Below, in pieces: positions 1 through 5,657 of a DNA stretch of 8,016 nt. The DNA lies in assembly GCA_020050895.1 (NCBI GenBank), contig JAGVJW010000108.1, positions 1 to 8,016 of the forward strand. The letters run 5' to 3'. The stretch is from a bacterium. GTDB taxonomy: Bacteria; Bacteroidota; Ignavibacteria; Kapaibacteriales; Kapaibacteriaceae. Below the pieces are notes generated by a model. That model saw nothing but the letters and a program-made list of their open reading frames with translations. It did not search any database and was not told the DNA's origin. The number at the start of each line of letters is the position of its first letter. Within the stretch, counting starts at the first letter, position 1. The position numbers and the translations under genes are program-made.

Positions 1-297
1 CTGTGCCCTAGCTATCACAGAGGCAGCTCCATTTTCATAGTGTAGAAAATGGGAATCGGCGTCAGCAATGATTTCATCGCCAGACTTCGCCTGTGTTGCC
101 AAACAAATCTGGTTGCCCATGGTGCCGCTCGGTACAAATAGTGCAGCCTCCATGCCGAACAGATCTGCAACACGCTGCTGAAGTTCATTGATAGATGGAT
201 CTTCTCCATATACGTCGTCGCCAACGGGCGCCTGCATCATTGCAGCCCGCATGGCGTCGTCCGGCATCGTAAGCGTATCACTTCGCAAGTCTATCAT
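1..297 (-). CDS. ltaE: Low-specificity L-threonine aldolase, N-terminal part (runs off left edge)
   Basis: This is the first 99 residues of a PLP-dependent fold-type I aldolase that splits L-threonine or allo-threonine into glycine and acetaldehyde in the cytoplasm. The start is the ATG at 297-295; an in-frame TAG lies four codons upstream, so no longer N-terminus is possible. The family opening DLRSDT is at residues 3-8, followed by GDDVYGEDP at 26-34. The PLP-phosphate-binding PSGTMGN loop is at 56-62. His83 (in DADSHFLHYE) corresponds to the PLP-stacking histidine of the E. coli enzyme. The Schiff-base lysine and the whole C-terminal half lie outside the window. Alignment with what I recall of E. 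coli LtaE is gap-free over this stretch. No Shine-Dalgarno is visible before the ATG. The gene is divergent from the acyl-CoA synthetase gene. The family call is firm; stereospecificity (L- versus allo-selective) cannot be read from this fragment. Confidence 0.93.
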   Translation of the reverse strand, partial: MIDLRSDTLTMPDDAMRAAMMQAPVGDDVYGEDPSINELQQRVADLFGMEAALFVPSGTMGNQICLATQAKSGDEIIADADSHFLHYENGAASVIARAQ

Positions 298-375
298 CGA
301 ACGAAACTAAGAAACTGCATAGCCGCTGAAGCTCGGACGATCCTCACTGCCGCCACGTCGCTTACTTTCGCAACC
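298..375. promoter_or_regulatory. Divergent intergenic region, threonine aldolase / acyl-CoA synthetase
   Basis: This 78-bp gap separates two divergent start codons, so promoters for both directions should lie here or reach into the flanking coding ends. I could not find a convincing -35/-10 pair or a clear Shine-Dalgarno for either gene. A TAGTTTCG a few bases upstream of the aldolase ATG only loosely resembles the Bacteroidota -7 element and is too close to the start to trust. The assignment rests on gene orientation alone. Confidence 0.4.
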
Positions 376-2037
376 ATGAATGCCGAAAATCAATTCGATT
401 CTGCTGTTCGGCAGATTCCGTGGAAGTCCTGGGGAGAGCTGATGTCGGACAGGGCTGCCGCTTATCCGGATAAAACCTGGATGATTTATGTTGATGAAAA
501 CGGGAATAAGCACAGGATGTCATATTCCGCATTTATCGACTATGCACGGCGCATCGCATCATTCATGGTTCAGCAGGGTATACGTCGGGGTGTGAGAGTA
601 GCAATTGCCGATCATAATCACTCCGACGTTGTTGCCGGCTACTTCGCATGCTGGCTCATTGGGGCAACTGCAGTTCCTCTAAACATGAACGAGGACAACG
701 TAAGGGTTACATACATACTCCGGAATAGTGAATGCATGTTAATCCTCGCCAGAACGCAGTATTTGCAACGGATTCAGGACTGTGTAGAGACGCTGGTAAA
801 GGAATATGAAAACGTTAATATCAATATTGTGAATGTCGACACCAATCATGCAGAATCTGAGTTCAGCCGGCAGGTTGCCGATTGTTCAGCATTTCCGTTT
901 CCTGAGAGGGACACCGATATGCTTGACGACGAGTGTCTTATTGTCTATACAAGCGGCACAACTGGAAATCCCAAGGGTGTGGTTCTCATGCAGCAAAACC
1001 TTCTTGTCGATGGACTGGCAATCGCAGCATGGCACGGGATTACAGCCGAAACACGCATGATGTGCATTCTACCGGTGCATCACGTGAATGGTACCGTTGT
1101 TACACACGTCACGCCATTCATTGCCGGCTCCAGTGTAGTTCTGAGCAGAAAATTTTCGGCCGGAAGTTTCTTTTCAGCAGTTGCTGAAGAGCATGTAAAC
1201 ATCGTCAGTGTTGTTCCAACCATATTGGCGCTCTTATTGGAATCGTCACACCATCGCCTCAAGGTTTCTAACCAGCCTCTATCACACATCATTTGTGGTG
1301 CCGGTCCACTTACCTGCGAACTTGCCGAACGTTTTGAGAGCAGATTTGGCATCAGAATCGTGCATGGCTATGGCCTTAGCGAAACCACGTGCTATTCGTG
1401 TTTCCTGCCACTGGACTTGAGCCTCGAAGAACATCACCGGTGGATGCAGGACTATGGATTCCCATCAATAGGCGTTGCATTACCGTGCAACGAAATGGCT
1501 ATTCACGATGAACAAGGACATGCATTGGGAGAAGGTGAACGCGGCGAAATCGTGGTTCGTGGCCTCAACGTAATGAAGGGCTATTTCAAAAACGAACAGG
1601 CTAATGCCGATGCGTTTGCGCATGGGTGGTTCCACTCGGGTGACGAAGGATTCTTTCGGAGCGATGAGAAGGGCAGAGTCTTTTATTTCATTACCGGACG
1701 CTTAAAGGAGCTCATTATCCGTGGCGGCGTAAATATTGCTCCGCTTGAAATCGACGAAGTGATAAACAAGGCACCGGGCGTTAAAGCTGGAATATGCGTC
1801 GGGTTCGAACACACGATCTATGGCGAAGAAGTGGGCGCCTTGGTTGTTCCCATTGATTCCAGCGCGGATGAGAAATCGATACTGCAATTCTGCAGCAATC
1901 ACCTTCCGCATTTTAAAGCACCCAAAGTTGTTTTGTTTGCCGATGAGTTACCTGTAACAAGCACCGGCAAGTACCAAAGAACACGGGTGAGGCATCTATT
2001 CAATGAATTCAAGGGTATACAATTCAGGAAAGTATAG
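376..2037 (+). CDS. AMP-forming acyl-CoA synthetase / ligase (ANL superfamily)
   Basis: This is a complete 553-residue class I adenylate-forming enzyme, the usual length for the family. It would activate a carboxylic acid with ATP to an acyl-AMP and transfer it to CoA or another thiol. Visible motifs in order: the phosphate-binding loop YTSGTTGNPKG (191-201), PVHHVNG (233-239) lining the acyl pocket, GYGLSETT (331-338), GWFHSGD with the ribose-binding Asp423, the hinge GRLKELIIRGG (441-451), and TGKYQR with the catalytic Lys532 of the mobile C-terminal domain. All key residues are present, so it should be active. The ATG at 376 is the first usable start: the frame is open further upstream but contains no ATG, GTG or TTG down to at least position 241. 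No Shine-Dalgarno is visible. The TAG stop is followed at once by an in-frame TAA. No signal peptide or membrane segment is seen. The substrate (medium- or long-chain, aromatic or dicarboxylic acid) cannot be settled, so no symbol is given. Confidence 0.93.
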   Translation: MNAENQFDSAVRQIPWKSWGELMSDRAAAYPDKTWMIYVDENGNKHRMSYSAFIDYARRIASFMVQQGIRRGVRVAIADHNHSDVVAGYFACWLIGATAVPLNMNEDNVRVTYILRNSECMLILARTQYLQRIQDCVETLVKEYENVNINIVNVDTNHAESEFSRQVADCSAFPFPERDTDMLDDECLIVYTSGTTGNPKGVVLMQQNLLVDGLAIAAWHGITAETRMMCILPVHHVNGTVVTHVTPFIAGSSVVLSRKFSAGSFFSAVAEEHVNIVSVVPTILALLLESSHHRLKVSNQPLSHIICGAGPLTCELAERFESRFGIRIVHGYGLSETTCYSCFLPLDLSLEEHHRWMQDYGFPSIGVALPCNEMAIHDEQGHALGEGERGEIVVRGLNVMKGYFKNEQANADAFAHGWFHSGDEGFFRSDEKGRVFYFITGRLKELIIRGGVNIAPLEIDEVINKAPGVKAGICVGFEHTIYGEEVGALVVPIDSSADEKSILQFCSNHLPHFKAPKVVLFADELPVTSTGKYQRTRVRHLFNEFKGIQFRKV

Positions 2038-2074
2038 TAATTTTTTAGAATAAAAGCATCTATGGCATACCAAC

Positions 2075-2095
2075 GATCTTTATCTAAGATCTTTT
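2075..2095 (+). terminator. Possible weak intrinsic terminator after the acyl-CoA synthetase gene
   Basis: A 6-bp perfect inverted repeat, GATCTT (2075-2080) and AAGATC (2086-2091), encloses a 5-nt loop and is followed by TTTT. It begins 37 bp after the ligase stop and overlaps the 3' end of the converging minus-strand gene. The stem is AT-rich and short, so it may not work as a terminator. Position and polarity suit the plus-strand transcript. Confidence 0.25.
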
Positions 2096-2592
2096 GCCTT
2101 AATGCCTGCTCGCGTCTTGTAAAACTGCGAGTGTCTAATGTCCACCCTTCGGGTCTGCTGTTGGTTGGGCTCAAACGTCGTCCTCACAATCCAGCCGCCT
2201 GGTACAACCTGCAGGATGTCTGCAGCACCGGTTAGAGATGGATGCGTGTAAGCCAGCTCCTCAACCATTTCTGCTGATAATGGTGCAGTATCTCCGGCAA
2301 CATAAAAGTGATACAGGAATACCCTCCGTTTGTTTAGCGATACGCGTTTCTGAGCAATTTCCTTGCCTGACAGCAATTCCGAAACACGTCCAATCTTAAC
2401 TGAATCGTATTCATTTACCCGAACAAACGAAACCGTTGCCGTTTCAACATTTGTGGCGTCTGTAAAACCATCGGTCACTTCATAGTAGCCATTAAGAGAC
2501 ATTTCACTTATGCCATAAAACCAATATCCAATTGCCAGTGCAAAGGCCAGAATGATCAATCCAATTAGGAGCCGGAATGATGTTCGATTCAT
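2080..2592 (-). CDS. Hypothetical single-pass membrane protein, 170 residues
   Basis: I do not recognise a family. The likely start is the ATG at 2592-2590, giving MNRTSF and 170 residues; a longer in-frame start at 2628 would overlap the upstream gene by 12 codons and prepend a non-hydrophobic stretch. Residues 7-27 form one hydrophobic helix preceded by Arg4 and Arg7, which fits an N-terminal signal anchor or an uncleaved signal peptide; there is no lipoprotein Cys. The remaining ~140 residues are polar, mixed alpha/beta in appearance and probably outside the cytoplasmic membrane, with a basic tail (RAGIKAKDLR). No catalytic motif or cysteine is visible. The gene starts 1 nt after the stop of the polyprenol-kinase-like gene (TAG T ATG), so the two are almost certainly co-transcribed and probably translationally coupled. 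That suggests, but does not show, a shared role at the membrane. It converges on the acyl-CoA synthetase gene with a 42-bp gap. Confidence 0.75.
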   Translation of the reverse strand: MNRTSFRLLIGLIILAFALAIGYWFYGISEMSLNGYYEVTDGFTDATNVETATVSFVRVNEYDSVKIGRVSELLSGKEIAQKRVSLNKRRVFLYHFYVAGDTAPLSAEMVEELAYTHPSLTGAADILQVVPGGWIVRTTFEPNQQQTRRVDIRHSQFYKTRAGIKAKDLR

Positions 2593-2593
2593 A

Positions 2594-3268
2594 CTATCGG
2601 ACCAGGTTAATGAACGAAGGCATGCCAAATACTTTCAGCGCCCAATCCAACAACATCATAGCAATTGCTGTGCTGAAGGGAACTACAATATTATCGTCGA
2701 CATTTAACCGCACAGAGCCTGCTTCTGCTATTGCACCGCATACACCGCCAACAAAACCAGCCACCCAGTAAGACCATGGCATAGAATAAACTATTCCGTA
2801 TACCGCCACAACCACACATGCAGTGATCACAAAGGTTGCTGTGCCAACAGCACTCTTGTCCAGAAATTTTTTCTCACCGTACTTTCTTCCAACAAGCGCA
2901 GCAAATGTATCGGAAACAATCAACACAGTGAATGCTGTGACGCCAACAATCGTAGGGAAAACACCAAGCGTTAATGTTGCAGCAATTAGGACCCAAGTAG
3001 CTCCAGTCAAATGAAACCTGCCATTGTCTCTCTCATGTTTGCGTAGGAGATCTCCAACAAATAACATCAGGTATCTTCGGGTAGGCGCATGAAAATGTCT
3101 ACCAACATCAATCAGGAAAGACACAAACGTCATCACCAGCAAAACGGCGATTCCGGTGATGTGGTTAATGTTCAGATAGATGATAGGAATTGCAAGCGAG
3201 GAAAGATGTATCCCCTTTCGTACAATCTCTCCCTCATAGCTGATTTGCTTCGGCCTGCCGTCAATCAT
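2594..3268 (-). CDS. Polyprenol/diacylglycerol kinase-like integral membrane protein (SEC59/DGK family)
   Basis: This 224-residue polytopic membrane protein has the signatures of the CTP-dependent dolichol/phytol/diacylglycerol kinase group (COG0170, often auto-annotated as phosphatidate cytidylyltransferase). Visible motifs are EIVRKGIHLSS near the N-terminus (14-24, with Arg17, Lys18 and His21), a basic loop and LTGATWVL (87-94), SDTFAALVGRKYGEKK (119-134), KSAVGTATF (138-146), and the terminal Glu182 ... DDNIVVPF (191-198). About six or seven hydrophobic segments can be picked out, roughly at 25-35, 37-55, 88-102, 105-122, 142-161, 166-183 and 195-212. It probably phosphorylates a lipid alcohol (a polyprenol, prenyl alcohol or diacylglycerol) at the cytoplasmic membrane; the exact substrate is not readable. 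The ATG at 3268 is preceded by the only strong Shine-Dalgarno of the window, although the spacing is long. The gene is divergent from ispE, which fits an isoprenoid-related job but proves nothing. Confidence 0.85.
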   Translation of the reverse strand: MIDGRPKQISYEGEIVRKGIHLSSLAIPIIYLNINHITGIAVLLVMTFVSFLIDVGRHFHAPTRRYLMLFVGDLLRKHERDNGRFHLTGATWVLIAATLTLGVFPTIVGVTAFTVLIVSDTFAALVGRKYGEKKFLDKSAVGTATFVITACVVVAVYGIVYSMPWSYWVAGFVGGVCGAIAEAGSVRLNVDDNIVVPFSTAIAMMLLDWALKVFGMPSFINLVR

Positions 3269-3300
3269 ATAACTTTGCGCTCTCCTCCTCGGGTGAAGCC
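3269..3300. promoter_or_regulatory. Very short divergent intergenic region, polyprenol kinase / ispE
   Basis: Only 32 bp separate the two divergent start codons (ATG at 3268 on the minus strand, GTG at 3301 on the plus strand). This is too short for two independent promoters with leaders, so each promoter must lie at least partly inside the opposite gene, or the transcripts must have very short leaders. I found no convincing -10/-35 elements in the gap. Confidence 0.4.
3284..3289 (-). promoter_or_regulatory. Shine-Dalgarno AGGAGG for the polyprenol-kinase-like gene
   Basis: The minus strand reads GAGGAGGAGAG, containing a perfect AGGAGG with 15 nt to the ATG at 3268, or 13 nt counting from the overlapping second AGGAG. 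The spacing is longer than usual, but no in-frame start lies closer. It sits inside the 32-bp gap between two divergent start codons. Confidence 0.5.
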
Positions 3301-4173
3301 GTGACTATCATTCATCGTAAAGCGTTTGCAAAAATTAATATCGGGTTAAATGTGTTGGGTAAACGACCCGACGGGTATCATGATATCGAGTCGGTCTTTG
3401 TTGCTGTCGATCTTCACGACGATATAACAATTGAAGCAAGTACAGAATTGCAGGTTAGCTGTTTCCCCCCGGTAACCAAAATTCCTCAGGAAAATTTGGT
3501 CTATCGTGCAGCCGAGACTCTTCACAAACACGCTGGCCTGACGTCGGAAAGCGCAAAGATAACCGTGTCGAAACGCATCCCAATTAGGGCTGGTATGGGA
3601 GGGGGCTCGTCCGACGCGGCTTCAACGCTTTTGGGCCTGTCGGACTTTTGGAATGCGCAGACAGATTTGCACGATATTGCATGCACTCTTGGTAGCGATG
3701 TCCCATATTTTCTCATCGGCGGTACTTGCTACGTAACCGGCAGAGGCGAGACGGTTCGCCCCATTAGCATGCCTGCTTCCGTGCTCAATAAACTGAGTTC
3801 CTGGCATATTCTCATCGTAGTCCCTGATGTTCAGATTTCAACATACACTGCGTTTTCCACATTGGGGACAATTCGTACCACATCTCAAATCGGTTTACAT
3901 GAACTATTTATTCAAGCCATTAATAATGAAAAGCTTTGGAGTGAATACTTTATAAATCACTTTGAGCAGTCTGTGTTCACGGAAGTACCAATACTCTCAA
4001 TGATTAAGGAGAGACTTCTTAGCAATGGAGCATTCTATGCTTCGATGACCGGTAGTGGGTCAGTTATCTACGGGTTATACACATCGCAGGCTGCTGCAGA
4101 CCAGGCCAGAAAGTCTTTCCCAACGCTGGAAACGTATATTTGCCGCCCCCTTACAGCATCACTGCAGACATAA
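3301..4173 (+). CDS. ispE: 4-diphosphocytidyl-2-C-methyl-D-erythritol kinase
   Basis: IspE phosphorylates the 2-hydroxyl of CDP-methylerythritol with ATP, the fourth step of the cytoplasmic MEP pathway to IPP and DMAPP. The 290-residue product has normal length and the three GHMP-kinase motifs. These are KAFAKINIGLNVLGKRPDGYH at the N-terminus, with the active-site Lys11; the glycine-rich ATP loop PIRAGMGGGSSDAA (94-107); and MTGSGSVIYGLY (249-260). LGSDVPYFLIGG (130-141) carries the catalytic Asp133, and GRGE at 147-150 is also typical. The start is a GTG, chosen because the frame upstream holds no other start codon and the family N-terminus begins here; no Shine-Dalgarno precedes it. The stop TAA abuts the ATG of glgA directly. 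Its presence indicates that the organism makes isoprenoids by the MEP route rather than by mevalonate. Confidence 0.96.
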   Translation: MTIIHRKAFAKINIGLNVLGKRPDGYHDIESVFVAVDLHDDITIEASTELQVSCFPPVTKIPQENLVYRAAETLHKHAGLTSESAKITVSKRIPIRAGMGGGSSDAASTLLGLSDFWNAQTDLHDIACTLGSDVPYFLIGGTCYVTGRGETVRPISMPASVLNKLSSWHILIVVPDVQISTYTAFSTLGTIRTTSQIGLHELFIQAINNEKLWSEYFINHFEQSVFTEVPILSMIKERLLSNGAFYASMTGSGSVIYGLYTSQAAADQARKSFPTLETYICRPLTASLQT

Positions 4174-5646
4174 ATGAAGATACTTCAGGTAGCAGCGGAG
4201 ATGGCTCCGTTTGCGAAGGTCGGTGGTTTGGCAGACATGACGGGTTCGCTACCCAAAGCATGGTCAGCCGGGAATCATACCGTGCTGCCAGTACTGCCGT
4301 TGTATGGTAACATCGACAGGACGAAATACGAGATTGAGCAAACCGACCTGCTTATTCCCGTTCCCTATGGGACGTGGACGGAGTATGCAACGGTATTCAA
4401 GGGCAAGATTCCAGGAACTTCGGTCGACACGTACTTTCTGCGCTCTGCAGATTACTTCGACAGACCTGGTATTTATGGTTACCACGAAGGATTCGTTGAC
4501 AACGACAGGCGTTTCATTTTTCTATGTCGTGCAGCATTTGAGTTGGCTCGAGCTCTCAACTTCAAGCCGGATATAATCCACGGTCACGATTATCATACGG
4601 CGCCTCTCATGCCAATGCTTTCCATTCATTACAGATCCGATCCGTTCTTCGAGCATACTGCATCTGTTTATACTATTCACAACATGGCGTATCAAGGAGT
4701 ATACGATCCACAGCGAGCAATAGAATTCTGCGGATTTCGGCCACAGGATTTTTTTCCTGGCTCCTGGTTTGAACACAACGGAGCTTTCAATGCAATGAAG
4801 GCAGGGATCATGTTTGCAGATAAGATCACAACTGTAAGTCCATCGTATGCCGAAGAAATCCGATGGACTGAAGAAGGTTTCGGTATGCAGCCTGTACTGC
4901 AACAGCGAACTACCGATCTCATTGGTGTACTGAATGGAATTGATCTGCATTCGTGGAGTCCTGAAGTCGATGCAGACATTGCCGTACCATACAACCATTC
5001 AACCCTCGAAAAGAAAGCCGTTGATAAACGTGCTCTACTTCTTCTGTCGGGCTTATCCCTTGGTAAGGCAGCAGAACCAATCCCACTCGTAGGCATGGTA
5101 TCAAGGCTAACGGAACAGAAGGGAATTAGTCTCGTTGCCGACGTTATAGAATCCATCATAGAAGCAAAACGCCTGCGGTTTATTATTCTTGGATCCGGCG
5201 AAAAGTATTTTGAAGATTATTTCAGGGGGCTTGCACAACGCTATCCTGAACATGTGTTTGTTGGTATCGGATACAGCGAACCATTCTCGCACAGAATACA
5301 GGCTGGATCGGATTTCCTGCTGGTGCCTTCAAAGTTCGAACCGTGCGGTCTTACGCAGATGTTTGCAATGTCTTATGGCACGGTCCCAATTGTTCGTGCA
5401 ATCGGCGGTCTCAACGATACTGTTCAGGATTTCGATACCCAGACGCACACAGGAACAGGAATTAAGTTCCGTGAGTTTGAAGCCGAAGGTCTACGAGGTG
5501 CAATCGAAAGAGCGCTGGGTCTCTTTCAACAAGAGCCACACTGGGCGCGGATTAGACGTAACGCAATGGACCAGGATTTTTCGATTGAGCGCACTGCAAA
5601 GCAGTATGTAGAGGTGTTCAACTGGGCTCGGGAAAAACGTAAATAG
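4174..5646 (+). CDS. glgA: Glycogen synthase (ADP-glucose type, GT5)
   Basis: GlgA transfers glucose from ADP-glucose to the non-reducing end of an alpha-1,4-glucan in the cytoplasm. The 490-residue length matches bacterial GT5 synthases. The N-terminal Rossmann domain has the sugar-nucleotide loop KVGGLADM (15-22), IIHGHDYHTAPLMP (134-147) and YTIHNMAYQG (166-175). The C-terminal domain starts near GIDLHSWSPEVD (255-266) and shows GMVSRLTEQKG (307-317, Arg311 and Lys316 contacting the diphosphate). It also carries PSKFEPCGLTQMFAMSYGT (385-403) with the catalytic-site Glu389, then the GGLNDTV loop (411-417). All expected active-site residues are present. The ATG follows the ispE TAA with no intervening base, so translation is probably coupled to ispE; no separate Shine-Dalgarno is visible. 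No glgB, glgC or glgP is present, so this gene is separated from any other glycogen genes. The TAG stop is doubled by an in-frame TAA. Whether ADP-glucose or UDP-glucose is the true donor is inferred from family membership. Confidence 0.96.
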   Translation: MKILQVAAEMAPFAKVGGLADMTGSLPKAWSAGNHTVLPVLPLYGNIDRTKYEIEQTDLLIPVPYGTWTEYATVFKGKIPGTSVDTYFLRSADYFDRPGIYGYHEGFVDNDRRFIFLCRAAFELARALNFKPDIIHGHDYHTAPLMPMLSIHYRSDPFFEHTASVYTIHNMAYQGVYDPQRAIEFCGFRPQDFFPGSWFEHNGAFNAMKAGIMFADKITTVSPSYAEEIRWTEEGFGMQPVLQQRTTDLIGVLNGIDLHSWSPEVDADIAVPYNHSTLEKKAVDKRALLLLSGLSLGKAAEPIPLVGMVSRLTEQKGISLVADVIESIIEAKRLRFIILGSGEKYFEDYFRGLAQRYPEHVFVGIGYSEPFSHRIQAGSDFLLVPSKFEPCGLTQMFAMSYGTVPIVRAIGGLNDTVQDFDTQTHTGTGIKFREFEAEGLRGAIERALGLFQQEPHWARIRRNAMDQDFSIERTAKQYVEVFNWAREKRK

Positions 5647-5657
5647 TAAATACTATT
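5642..5657. repeat. 7-bp inverted repeat spanning the convergent glgA / methyltransferase stops
   Basis: AATAGTA (5642-5648) and TACTATT (5651-5657) are perfect inverted copies separated by AA. They cover the glgA stop codon and part of the stop codon of the converging gene. The arms are AT-rich with a single G-C pair, and no clear T-run follows on either strand, so a bidirectional intrinsic terminator is possible but weakly supported. It may simply reflect two TA-rich stop regions meeting. Confidence 0.3.

Noticed and set aside
2593..2628. Longer N-terminus (12 extra residues) for the 170-residue membrane protein
   Set aside because: It would overlap the end of the kinase gene, displace the hydrophobic helix from the N-terminus, and lacks a better ribosome site than the ATG at 2592.
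2594..3268. Phosphatidate cytidylyltransferase (CdsA) as the function of the membrane kinase-like gene
   Set aside because: The true CdsA signature (S.KR...KD......GH.G..DR.D) is absent. The RKxxH, SDTxAALVGRxxG and DDNxxxP motifs fit the SEC59/DGK kinase family, which is often mislabelled this way.
4522..5159. Two long overlapping minus-strand open frames (about 155 residues each) inside glgA
   Set aside because: They are antisense to an intact, well-conserved glgA, look low in family-like composition, match no motif and overlap each other; they are frame shadows.
5189..5611. A 140-residue plus-strand open frame within glgA
   Set aside because: It is the +1/+2 frame of conserved glgA sequence encoding the active-site C-terminal domain, with no recognisable motif of its own.
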